This document shows positions 18,698 to 27,585 of a stretch of 64,000 bases of DNA, piece after piece. This DNA is from Lachnotalea glycerini (lineage in GTDB: Bacteria > Bacillota > Clostridia > Lachnospirales > Lachnospiraceae): NCBI RefSeq assembly GCF_003201285.1, contig NZ_QICS01000009.1, positions 45,651 through 109,650 on the forward strand, read 5' to 3'. Every line of letters begins with the position of its first letter. Positions within the stretch are counted from its first letter, which is position 1. Made by a program: the position numbers and the translations under genes. The notes beneath the pieces were generated by a model. It had not been told where the DNA came from, searched no databases, and saw only the letters and a list, made by a program, of their open reading frames with translations.

Positions 18698-19645
18698 TTA
18701 GAATAAAGCCGAATCCGGATCTACTCTTCTTGTTAACCAATTACTAAATAAAACAATCATAAAACCAACCATAGATTGATAGAAACTGACTGCAGTACTA
18801 AAGCCAAGATTGGAATTATTTCTCAACGCCCGGTACACATAAGTATCAATTACATCAGTCTTGCTGTATATCAGGCTGTTATCACCAATCAACGCATATA
18901 TCATTCCAAAGTCTCCTTTAAAAATATTTCCTATACTCATCAGTGTCAGCATTACTATTGTTGTTTTAAGCATTGGAAGTGTCAATTTTAAAATAAGCTG
19001 AAACCGATTCGCACCATCTATCTTTGCTGCTTCATATATCTGTGTATCAAAACCGGTAATCGTTGCTATGTAAATGATGGTTCCAAATCCAGCTCCCTGC
19101 CAGATGCGAAGCAGTACTAATATCACTCTCCATGAAGATGGATTCTTATAAAACTGGATGTTTTCCATACCAAAATGTGCCAGCAATTGATTCACCAGTC
19201 CCCGATCCCCCAAGAAGCCCTGTAAGAACATAGCTACCACTGCCCATGAAATAAAATAGGGAATGATAACAATTGACTGCGATGTTTTTTTAAAAGTTTT
19301 GTTCCTTATTTCTACAAACAAAAGTGCCAAAAAGACAGAGGTGATTGTACCGAAAATAATAAACAAAAGATTGAGATAAACGGTATTAAACGTTATATTA
19401 AATAAATCTTTATTTGAAAATAAAAATTTGAAATTATCAAGACCTGCCCACGGACTTTTTAAAATACCATCAGCATAGCTGAACTTTTTAAATGCCACTA
19501 CCAGACCAGCCATGGGCAGATAGGAAAATATTAAAATCCAAACGATACCAATAGACATCATCGTATATAGCAGTCTGTTCTTAAATAATTCCTGCCCTAC
19601 TCCTTTGATACCTTTCTTCTTCGATCTGACTGCTGTTTTGTTCAT
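18698..19645 (-). CDS. Carbohydrate ABC transporter permease (LplB/CUT1 type)
   Basis: A 315-residue membrane permease with six hydrophobic segments and the EAA loop YEAAKIDGANRFQLILKLTLPML. The C-terminal NWLTRRVDPDSALF is typical of the LplB/YtfT group that pairs with LplC. The ATG at 19645 has a perfect AAGGAGG site 6 bases upstream. An open frame extends 37 codons further but contains no better start. First gene of the permease-binding protein-lyase transcript. Confidence 0.92.
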   Translation of the reverse strand: MNKTAVRSKKKGIKGVGQELFKNRLLYTMMSIGIVWILIFSYLPMAGLVVAFKKFSYADGILKSPWAGLDNFKFLFSNKDLFNITFNTVYLNLLFIIFGTITSVFLALLFVEIRNKTFKKTSQSIVIIPYFISWAVVAMFLQGFLGDRGLVNQLLAHFGMENIQFYKNPSSWRVILVLLRIWQGAGFGTIIYIATITGFDTQIYEAAKIDGANRFQLILKLTLPMLKTTIVMLTLMSIGNIFKGDFGMIYALIGDNSLIYSKTDVIDTYVYRALRNNSNLGFSTAVSFYQSMVGFMIVLFSNWLTRRVDPDSALF

Positions 19646-19775
19646 TCTTTTCCTCCTTAAGACAAGTCTTTCTTTACTCATGCAAGTTTGATAATAATTG
19701 AAAATCCAGATTAATAAACCTGAAAATAATTTTAAATTATCATTTTCATACAGCATTTTTTGTATACATAAAAAA

Positions 19776-19826
19776 TATCACATTATGCGCAACCGATAAA
19801 CTCAGTTTTTTAAGCACAATGTGATA
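19776..19826 (-). terminator. Terminator between sensor operon and permease operon
   Basis: Arms tatcacatt and aatgtgata enclose a 33-base loop. Read leftward they are followed by TTTTTT. It ends the solute-binding/kinase/regulator transcript. Confidence 0.65.
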
Positions 19827-19845
19827 CTTTTTATGATATTTCTTA

Positions 19846-21432
19846 TCATTCATTTAATTTTGACTTTTTATATTCGGAGGGACTGGAATCATATAGTTCT
19901 TTGAATTTATCTGTAAATTGTCTGACATTATTGTACCCTACTTTTTCAGCAATCTCATAGGTCTTTAAATCAGTACTTAAAATCAAGCGTAACGCTTCTT
20001 TCATTCGAATATCAGTCAAATAGGCTTTGAAATTTTTACCTGTCTCTTTCTTAAAAAAAGAACTGAAATAAAAAGAATTCATATAAAATTGTTTTGCCAT
20101 ATGAGAAAGCGTTATATTTTCAACGTAATTTTGCTGAATATAATCTTTTATTCTGGCCACAATTAATTTATCTTTATTTCCTACTTCATCAAATATTGAA
20201 TTTGTAAATTCCTTATAATACTCAATAAATTTATTTTTAACTTCTTCAAATGTATCCAAAAGCCTGATTGTGTTCATAAAATCATCCTGTCTGTCACGAT
20301 ATGATTCATCAATCAGATTATAATCTGCTAATGTCTGATAAAAATTCACGATGAATGAAAAGCACCGATTGATAGCTGCATAACGATTTCCATAATGCAA
20401 ATTTTCTATAATATCCAGACAAACCAATAAATCATGTTCAATATTTTTATCTCCTGCTATGATTTTTTTGATGATTATATCAACTACTTGCTGAAAGTCG
20501 TCAAAAGAACATTCATATTCTTTTTTTATATTTTGATAAACAATAAGATTTTTATTTTCAAAATATTTAAGCTCAAATGCGAATTTTGCTGTTTTATAAG
20601 CATATTTTAACTTAGTAATATTTGTTACCTTATCACCAATTGCAACAAACATGTGGATTTGATAGTCTTTTAAAATCATTGCTACCACAGGCTCAATATA
20701 AATGGCGATCATATCTTCCACTTTCTCCTTAGGTAAAAGAATCATAATATTGCAACTGCTGTCATCTCTCTTTATGACAAAACCATTTCTATTATCGGTA
20801 AAATACGTCTGAATGCGATTAAAAATTGAAAATCGAATTAATTCATATTTTTCATACATGTGATAAGTAAGCTGCTTCTTATCCTCGTTACTGATGGAAA
20901 AGCAGACTCCCACAAATAACTTATCCGTAAAATCCAACCCCAGAGCATGAAATTGATTGTATAACTCTTCTTCCGCATATTCATTATTTTTATTGATATC
21001 ACTGAATATTTCCCGAATCTCGTTTTTCGTTTCCTGCAAAAGTGTTACTGGATTTTGCTGCCAAATCAACATTTGTGCTTTCTTAACAGCCTGTTCCAGA
21101 TTTGCTTTTTTTACAGGCTTTAGTAAGTATTCTACAGCGCCTTCTTTTAATGCTTCCTGCGCATAAAAGAAATCCTGATATCCACTGATGAAAATTACTT
21201 TTGTTTTATAATTTTCTTTATTTATTTTTTTAATCAATTCAATTCCGGTCAATCCAGGCATACAGATATCAAATATTGCAATATCTGGATTTTCTTTTCT
21301 TAAACAATCCAATGTCTCCATACCGTCATATGCTGTACCGACAATCTCACAATCCAGCTCATTCCATTTTATCATATTTTTTAAGCCGTTAATGATAACC
21401 GGCTCATCATCTGCAATTAATACCTTAAGCAT
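19846..21432 (-). CDS. YesN-type response regulator with AraC DNA-binding domain
   Basis: A 528-residue regulator. It has a CheY-like receiver at residues 1-120 (acidic pair D8/D9, phosphoacceptor D55 in FDICMPG, K near 105), a long helical middle region of about 290 residues, and a C-terminal AraC double helix-turn-helix (about residues 425-525, with IAEKVGYNNVRQFTDKFKELYDSSPSEYK). I place the start at 21432, where an AAAGGAA site precedes MLKVLIADD. It pairs with the upstream kinase and probably activates the polysaccharide genes on either side. Confidence 0.92.
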   Translation of the reverse strand: MLKVLIADDEPVIINGLKNMIKWNELDCEIVGTAYDGMETLDCLRKENPDIAIFDICMPGLTGIELIKKINKENYKTKVIFISGYQDFFYAQEALKEGAVEYLLKPVKKANLEQAVKKAQMLIWQQNPVTLLQETKNEIREIFSDINKNNEYAEEELYNQFHALGLDFTDKLFVGVCFSISNEDKKQLTYHMYEKYELIRFSIFNRIQTYFTDNRNGFVIKRDDSSCNIMILLPKEKVEDMIAIYIEPVVAMILKDYQIHMFVAIGDKVTNITKLKYAYKTAKFAFELKYFENKNLIVYQNIKKEYECSFDDFQQVVDIIIKKIIAGDKNIEHDLLVCLDIIENLHYGNRYAAINRCFSFIVNFYQTLADYNLIDESYRDRQDDFMNTIRLLDTFEEVKNKFIEYYKEFTNSIFDEVGNKDKLIVARIKDYIQQNYVENITLSHMAKQFYMNSFYFSSFFKKETGKNFKAYLTDIRMKEALRLILSTDLKTYEIAEKVGYNNVRQFTDKFKELYDSSPSEYKKSKLNE

Positions 21433-21518
21433 ACTATTCCTTTCTGCCTGTTGTCTCTTAAAACAAATGATCAACCCAATTGGCCGCTTATGATAGTCTA
21501 TTAATTGATGTGTTGCAG

Positions 21519-23321
21519 TCATGTTAATCGAATAGGCAATTTGTACCTTACAATCGTTCCAAGCTTTTCACAACTTGTTATTTCAAAACCATATGCATCT
21601 CCATAATTGTTTTTAATTCGGTCATAAACATTTTTTAGGCCTATACCTGACCAACCATCTTCGGTTTTATGTCCTATCCTTTCACTTGCCAACAAGGCGT
21701 TAATTTCTTGCAGTTTTTCTTCTGACATACCAATTCCATCATCCATTACCGTGATCTCAAGATAATCTGTTTTCCTTATCGCTTTTATGCTGATTTTACC
21801 AACATCTCTTTTATTAACAAAACCATGCTTTACAGAGTTTTCAACAATTGGCTGTAACAATAATTTCATTACATATAATTCCATATCCTCCTTATTGACA
21901 TTGATTTCTAAATCCAGATGATTCTCATATCGGATTTTAACAATAACTAAATACTCCCTAATGTTTTCTAATTCCTTAGACAGTAAAACCATATCGCTGC
22001 TTTGTCCAATCAAATATTGAAGCTGACTGGATAAACTGTCTAACATAAGTGCTGTTTTTTCATCGTGGTTGGCTAATGCAGTCATACGAATCACATCTAA
22101 CGTATTATAAAGATAATGAGGACTAATCTGAGTTTTTAAAGCATTCAACTGTGCTTCTTTTTGTCGCAGCTCCGCAACATACACTTTTTTAATATAATTT
22201 TGCAGATTATCCATCATATTATTTAATCCATCCGCTAAAAACCCCATCTCATCTTTACTACAGTTTTGAGCTCTGATATCCAGATTCCCATTTTCTATTT
22301 CTACCATTACATTTTTTAATTCACGTGCCGGCTTACTAATCTTTCTGGATGATAATAGATTAATGATAATAAGTAATGTGCTGGTACAAATTAAAATAAT
22401 GGAGAAATATACTATATTTACTTTATAAATTTTATAAATATCTTTATTATATATTTTTGTTACTACCATCCACGGACTATTGCTGATATCTTGATATACG
22501 ATAAAACAATCCTGCTTTTGAATGTAATTTTGATCCGATTTCGTATTGATCTCTTTCCTATCATCAAAGGTTGTTCCATAGTCTTCATAATCGGCGCTAT
22601 AAATATAAGAACCACTGTTCTTATCTACTATATAAAATTTACTCTCTTCATATAATTGTATATCTTTTATGAAAGATAGTATTTTATTGATATTGACATC
22701 CAGATAAACTGTTCCTAGTACGGTATTATTCGCAGCAGCTACTGTTGATGTATCCATATAGAATCTTGCAACCGTAAAATCATACTGTTTGGATGGATAA
22801 TAGTACTTACTTTCCGCATATGTCGCAAAAAATTGAAGTTTTTTATAAATATTGGTATTATCACTTTGTAATTTATCCATAAGCATCACTTTTCCATAAA
22901 TACTTTTGGTGGGATCTCGATAAATGCAATAAAGCTTATTATTGTTATCTATAAATCTTACCCCTTCAATATAAGTATCCATGTACAGCATGGTATTTAA
23001 AACTGTTTCAATTTTGTTTGCCAATTGAGCGCTTGTAAGAGATTCATCTTTTAAAAGCTGATAAAAATAAGTATACTCATCCGAATTATAATCATATGGA
23101 TATCTTAATGTTTCATCCAGTTCGCTTAACATGCTCTCTATATTTTTGCTTATATAAAGAGATTGTGATGATGCATTGCTTATAATCAAATCCTTTATAT
23201 TATCTGAATAGCGTTTCACAAATATGCTGCCAATAATCACTAAAGGCAACAATCCAATTAACATGAAAGCAATTGTTAAGTGTAAAAACATACTTTTATT
23301 TTTTTGTGCTCTTTTTTTCAT
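21519..23321 (-). CDS. YesM-type sensor histidine kinase
   Basis: A 600-residue membrane kinase. It has one transmembrane helix at about residues 12-34, an extracytoplasmic dCACHE-like sensor region of about 265 residues, a second helix near residues 300-322 and a HAMP linker. The His_kinase domain follows (ISPHYLYNTLDVIR with the phospho-His). The HATPase domain has the N-box QPIVENSVKHG, then DDGIGM and GIGLKNVYDRI. The large external domain fits sensing of a glycan or of a loaded binding protein. Its gene ends 86 bp before the response regulator start. Confidence 0.92.
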   Translation of the reverse strand: MKKRAQKNKSMFLHLTIAFMLIGLLPLVIIGSIFVKRYSDNIKDLIISNASSQSLYISKNIESMLSELDETLRYPYDYNSDEYTYFYQLLKDESLTSAQLANKIETVLNTMLYMDTYIEGVRFIDNNNKLYCIYRDPTKSIYGKVMLMDKLQSDNTNIYKKLQFFATYAESKYYYPSKQYDFTVARFYMDTSTVAAANNTVLGTVYLDVNINKILSFIKDIQLYEESKFYIVDKNSGSYIYSADYEDYGTTFDDRKEINTKSDQNYIQKQDCFIVYQDISNSPWMVVTKIYNKDIYKIYKVNIVYFSIILICTSTLLIIINLLSSRKISKPARELKNVMVEIENGNLDIRAQNCSKDEMGFLADGLNNMMDNLQNYIKKVYVAELRQKEAQLNALKTQISPHYLYNTLDVIRMTALANHDEKTALMLDSLSSQLQYLIGQSSDMVLLSKELENIREYLVIVKIRYENHLDLEINVNKEDMELYVMKLLLQPIVENSVKHGFVNKRDVGKISIKAIRKTDYLEITVMDDGIGMSEEKLQEINALLASERIGHKTEDGWSGIGLKNVYDRIKNNYGDAYGFEITSCEKLGTIVRYKLPIRLT

Positions 23322-23364
23322 TTTGGCTCACCACATACTAAAAGCTATCCTTTATAATTAATCG

Positions 23365-24645
23365 CTATTTTGCTATACATTTATCCCACTTTTTATCCAA
23401 AATATCTGCCGTTTCGTCTATGGTATATTTGCCATCGATAAAATCCTGAATCAGTTGATACATGTCATTCAAGAAACCTTCCGGCGTTGCATAATCACCA
23501 ATTCCTCCGCTTGTAAACGTTTCACATTCCTCATAATCCCTTAAAAGCTTTTCCCTCACAGGTATCGTTTGATATATTATCTTTTCTTTTGTGACCGGCA
23601 TAGCATTCATAATTTCACACACATTTGAATAAACCTGTTTGCTGTAAAAAAATTGCAAGAACAAAAGAGAAGCTTCATACTTATCTTCATCCTGTGCACA
23701 TTCTGTTGTAATGGACCATCCTGCCGGAATATCATTTAGCGCTATCATATCTCCGTTCTCATCAGGCAAATAAAACCACCCCAGTTCAGCATCCGGATTT
23801 AAATTGAGTATCTGTGAAAACATCCACGGTCCGGAATAAAGCATTACAGCCTGCCCATAAGCTAAAGCAGAGGCTGTAGAGCTATCCTGTGTACTACGAT
23901 AATTTTGATTTACATATCCCTGACTAAATACTTCTAAGATATCCTTTAGCATCTGTTTTGGCTCAGCATCTGTCCATGAAACAACACCCGCTGTTCTATC
24001 CTCCTCCCAGTCAGCATTTTTGAGTAAGACATCCGTGCGAAAGAAGTGGTTGATCCAAAATCCCATATGCCATAAATCTTTTCCCCCTACAATAATTGGT
24101 GTAAGCCTGTATTTCTTAATCTTTTCACAGATAGTCAAAAATTCTTCAAATGTTTCCGGTTCTTTTAATCCAATCTGCCTAAATATTTTTTTATTATAAA
24201 TGATACCTTGTGTCGAGCTTGTCGTTGAAACGGAATAAATCTGATCCTTATACTTTACTGAGTAATTTACCAATGATGTGATATTATCTGGTAATGGAAC
24301 GATTCTTCCATTGGCTGCATATTGCTCTACGTCAGTCATTTCAACAATGTCACCCAATTCTCCTACTGCGTCCTGCTTTTTCAGAAAATCGGCATAAATA
24401 TCAGAACTGGCAGTTCCCGTTGATAATTGAACTGTTATTTGGGGGTATTGTTCCATAAATTCTCTTGCCACTGTATCAATTGCCTGGTTCCAAGAAGAAT
24501 CTCCTCCTGCAAAGGTAAGTGTAATCGTAGTCTCTTTTTGTGCTTCTTTACTTATATTCTGTTTCTCGTTACTATTTGATTTCTGACAAGAGCTAAACAA
24601 AAAAACGAATAGCATAATGCAAAGAATGTATTTTGATCTTCTCAT
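23365..24645 (-). CDS. Solute-binding lipoprotein co-transcribed with the sensor pair
   Basis: A 426-residue lipoprotein with lipobox LFSSC (Cys20) and a family 1 sugar-binding fold (TITLTFAGGDSSW, then GGKDLWHMGFW and AVMLYSGPWM). It is first of the operon ahead of the kinase and regulator and has no permease of its own beside it. It may deliver a second substrate to the nearby permeases or present ligand to the kinase. The ATG at 24645 has a GGAGGAAAAAG site. An in-frame TTG at 24663 overlaps that site and is rejected. Confidence 0.87.
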   Translation of the reverse strand: MRRSKYILCIMLFVFLFSSCQKSNSNEKQNISKEAQKETTITLTFAGGDSSWNQAIDTVAREFMEQYPQITVQLSTGTASSDIYADFLKKQDAVGELGDIVEMTDVEQYAANGRIVPLPDNITSLVNYSVKYKDQIYSVSTTSSTQGIIYNKKIFRQIGLKEPETFEEFLTICEKIKKYRLTPIIVGGKDLWHMGFWINHFFRTDVLLKNADWEEDRTAGVVSWTDAEPKQMLKDILEVFSQGYVNQNYRSTQDSSTASALAYGQAVMLYSGPWMFSQILNLNPDAELGWFYLPDENGDMIALNDIPAGWSITTECAQDEDKYEASLLFLQFFYSKQVYSNVCEIMNAMPVTKEKIIYQTIPVREKLLRDYEECETFTSGGIGDYATPEGFLNDMYQLIQDFIDGKYTIDETADILDKKWDKCIAK

Positions 24646-24697
24646 ACAGCCTTTTTCCTCCAAGAATCAAATTTTATAAATAAAACAATCTATTCTT

Positions 24698-24726
24698 ACT
24701 ATAGCATAAAATAAAACAAATCAAAA
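24698..24726 (-). promoter_or_regulatory. Promoter of the sensor operon
   Basis: Read leftward: TTTTGA (24721-24726), a 17-bp spacer, then TATAGT (24698-24703) with a TG one base upstream (extended -10). It lies 53 bp before the solute-binding gene start, so the sensor operon probably has its own promoter. Confidence 0.55.
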
Positions 24727-24741
24727 TAGTAATTCGAGCGT

Positions 24742-26361
24742 TTAACATTTTGTATTTGCCGTTTTATATTCAAAATAATCAAAATCAGCATACGTTTTAA
24801 AGCCCGTTAAATCCTGACAGCAAATTCCTACCATTGCTCCGGTAAACCATCCTTCGTTACATGCCTCATCGGACAAAATACTGGCGTCTAAAACCGGGCC
24901 TATTTTCACATATTCAGCTTCATTTGATATACTATAGTAAAATTGCAATTTATCATAATCAACCTCAGCCTTAAGATAGATTTTAGTTGCATTCCCTATT
25001 GGATAAAAGCCAATTGGGTATTCATATTTTTTATTTTCAGCAGTTAATATTGAAATACATTTTCCCAATTCCTCATCATGTGTAACATGAAGATAAAAAT
25101 AATTATCATAGTCATAAAGGCAAATTAATCCTGCCATATTTTTAAAAACCGTAGGCTCATATTCCATGCAGGTGCTTGCTTCAAATTGAAATTCTGTCCA
25201 TCTTCTGGCGATCAGACTTTGGCTGAATCTCGAAGAAAGTCCCGATCTGCCATAAAGACGTAAATATCCTTTACGGGCAGAAAGAGAATAATAGGTATCA
25301 TCAAGTGGAATACGCAAGGATTGAAATTCAAGATCCAGCGTTTTCTGATCGAAATCATCTCTGTCGGGCTTGCTTGCAAACAAGTATTCAGGCAGATTGG
25401 GGGCTTCTACTTCCTCTTGCGGATAATTGGTACCGTTATCAAGCACAAGCCAATTATCATTTGTCCATTTCATTTTCTGAATTGCAGTTTCACGTCCTAA
25501 AGGATACCTTCGACATCCTTCGAATTTTGTACCCGCTGGATTTTTGTTTTCCAGTGCTCGAGCGCATAGATGAACCGCATACCACTCCCCATTTTGGGTT
25601 TCTACAAGGTCGCAATGACCTGCTTTTTGCAATAACAGGTTCGGATCATTCCTTGCAGTAAGTATAGAATTTTTATCATACCATTCATAAGGCCCCCAGA
25701 CTGATTTGGATCGCTGTATGGATTGTCCATGTCTTTCCCCTGTACCTGAATCCGCTGAAAACAGATAATAATATTCACCCCTCTTAAAAATATGTGGACC
25801 CTCTAAAAAGATCTTATCACCCTTATATATTTCGCCTACCTCTCCAATCATTTTCTTTTCTTTATCAGAATATTCCTGAAGAATCAATCTTCCCCTATAC
25901 TTCGCCGGAATCCGATGATCCGTAACCATGCTGACCATATACTTTCTGCCATCATCATCATGAAAAAGTGACGGATCGAACCCAAAATTATTCAAGGGAA
26001 TTGGATCGGACCATGGTCCCATGATATCCGTTGCGGTTACCAAATAATTATTCGTATCATACATATTGCAATAGAAAGAGTTGACTACCGTGTATACCAG
26101 AAAATAACGATGATCAGCATAGGTCAAACAAGGCGCCCAAATACCTTGAGAAGCGCCTACACCTCGTAAATCAAGCTGTGATATCCGATTTAATGGATGG
26201 GTCAGCAATTCCCAGTGAATGAGATCCTTAGAATGATGAATCTGCACTCCCGGCCACCATTCAAAGGTTGAAGTGGCGATGTAATAATCCTCTTTTACCC
26301 GAATAATGGAAGGATCAGGATTAAAACCACGCAAAATTGGATTTTTTATTTTTTCCTTCAT
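24742..26361 (-). CDS. GH43 glycosidase (beta-xylosidase / arabinofuranosidase type)
   Basis: A 539-residue enzyme without a signal peptide, hence cytoplasmic. The five-bladed propeller carries the three acidic residues of GH43: D16 (NPDPS), D129 (GFDPSLFHDDDG) and E187 (FLEGPHIFK). The second half is a beta-sandwich (C-terminal concanavalin-like domain, about residues 330-535) typical of the XynB group that acts on xylo-oligosaccharides. It lies 16 bp after the GH88 gene. It would trim oligosaccharides imported by the ABC system. Xylose versus arabinose cannot be decided here. Confidence 0.92.
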   Translation of the reverse strand: MKEKIKNPILRGFNPDPSIIRVKEDYYIATSTFEWWPGVQIHHSKDLIHWELLTHPLNRISQLDLRGVGASQGIWAPCLTYADHRYFLVYTVVNSFYCNMYDTNNYLVTATDIMGPWSDPIPLNNFGFDPSLFHDDDGRKYMVSMVTDHRIPAKYRGRLILQEYSDKEKKMIGEVGEIYKGDKIFLEGPHIFKRGEYYYLFSADSGTGERHGQSIQRSKSVWGPYEWYDKNSILTARNDPNLLLQKAGHCDLVETQNGEWYAVHLCARALENKNPAGTKFEGCRRYPLGRETAIQKMKWTNDNWLVLDNGTNYPQEEVEAPNLPEYLFASKPDRDDFDQKTLDLEFQSLRIPLDDTYYSLSARKGYLRLYGRSGLSSRFSQSLIARRWTEFQFEASTCMEYEPTVFKNMAGLICLYDYDNYFYLHVTHDEELGKCISILTAENKKYEYPIGFYPIGNATKIYLKAEVDYDKLQFYYSISNEAEYVKIGPVLDASILSDEACNEGWFTGAMVGICCQDLTGFKTYADFDYFEYKTANTKC

Positions 26362-26377
26362 TTCTAAATTCCCTCCA

Positions 26378-27532
26378 TTACCACAATAATATATTGTTTT
26401 CCTTTAATTTAAAGATAGCTTCCATAAAAAAGTAGTCACCATAAATAATATTAATATGATGTTCTTTGGAATGGTATGCTTCTGTACAATTTTCAAGAAT
26501 ACAGTCGCAATCCTTAGACCAATTGCATCTTCTATCATCCAAAACCCGTAATAGTTTTAAAGCAGCACTTAAATATAAATCTTTTTCCATTGTATTGACT
26601 TGCTTCGCAATCTCAATTAAGCCGCAAGATGCAATTGCAGCCGCCGTTGAATCCTCCCATGCAGGCTCTTTAGGCTGTCGGAAATCCACCGGAATAATTC
26701 CGCTTTCTGGTATATTAGAAATGAAATAATGAGCTACTCGCTTTGCTGTATTTAAGTATTCAATATGACCGGTATGAATGTAACTGAGAATAAACCCATA
26801 AAGTGCCCATGACTGCCCCCGTGTCCAAGAAGATCCATTCTCATAGCCTTGGCCACCGTGAGTCTTAACGAATCCGCCTTGCAATGGATCAAATTCAACG
26901 ATATGCTCCGATGAGCCATCAGGTCTTATAAAATATTCCATAACAGTATTTGCATGTTGGGTTGCAATATGTTGAAATCTGGGATCACCTGTCACTTCAA
27001 AGGCCCAATATAGTAAAGGGATATTCATCATACAATCAATAATAGCCCATCCTGTAGTGTCATCACTTCCTATACTGTTCCATGCACGAATAAATTTTCC
27101 TACTGGATTAAATCGTCCTGCCAAAAGATTTGCTGCATGCAGTCCTCTTTTTTTTGATTCGGGATTTTGGGTAATACGATAATCTGCCACAGCAGTCAGC
27201 AGCCACATAAAACCAACATCATGATGCAAACCCAAATAATCATCAAAACACCAATCCAGCTTTTTCTCAGAAAATTTAGCAATTTCAGCATATTTTTCTT
27301 CTTTCGTTTCATGATACATCAACCACATCATTCCACCCCAAAAGCCATTCGTCCACCAATTAAGACCATCTGTTCTCCTAAATTCACGCTCGCTGTTGTT
27401 ATAATTATCGTGAATTCCATTCATGGTGGTATATGGAATTTTATCCTTTGATTTTTCGCTAACCCAATTAAGCTTACGATTGATTTTTTCTATTACTGAT
27501 TCCACCCATTTTATATCTTTTTCCTGCAACAT
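26378..27532 (-). CDS. GH88/GH105-type unsaturated glucuronyl hydrolase
   Basis: A 384-residue cytoplasmic enzyme with an (alpha/alpha)6 barrel. It removes the 4,5-unsaturated uronate left at the non-reducing end of a lyase product. The family Asp pair is visible as D105 (LHHDVGFMW) and D166 (GWAIIDCMMN). HGGQGYENGSSWTRGQSWALYG binds the substrate. The ATG at 27532 follows GGAGG by 7 bases. Its presence is strong evidence that the giant protein at 12.4-15.9 kb is a lyase acting on a uronate-containing polymer. Confidence 0.92.
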   Translation of the reverse strand: MLQEKDIKWVESVIEKINRKLNWVSEKSKDKIPYTTMNGIHDNYNNSEREFRRTDGLNWWTNGFWGGMMWLMYHETKEEKYAEIAKFSEKKLDWCFDDYLGLHHDVGFMWLLTAVADYRITQNPESKKRGLHAANLLAGRFNPVGKFIRAWNSIGSDDTTGWAIIDCMMNIPLLYWAFEVTGDPRFQHIATQHANTVMEYFIRPDGSSEHIVEFDPLQGGFVKTHGGQGYENGSSWTRGQSWALYGFILSYIHTGHIEYLNTAKRVAHYFISNIPESGIIPVDFRQPKEPAWEDSTAAAIASCGLIEIAKQVNTMEKDLYLSAALKLLRVLDDRRCNWSKDCDCILENCTEAYHSKEHHINIIYGDYFFMEAIFKLKENNILLW

Positions 27533-27585
27533 TATAAATCCTCCATTCAATAATAATTTTATTATTTTTTAGTATGTATTTCTTT

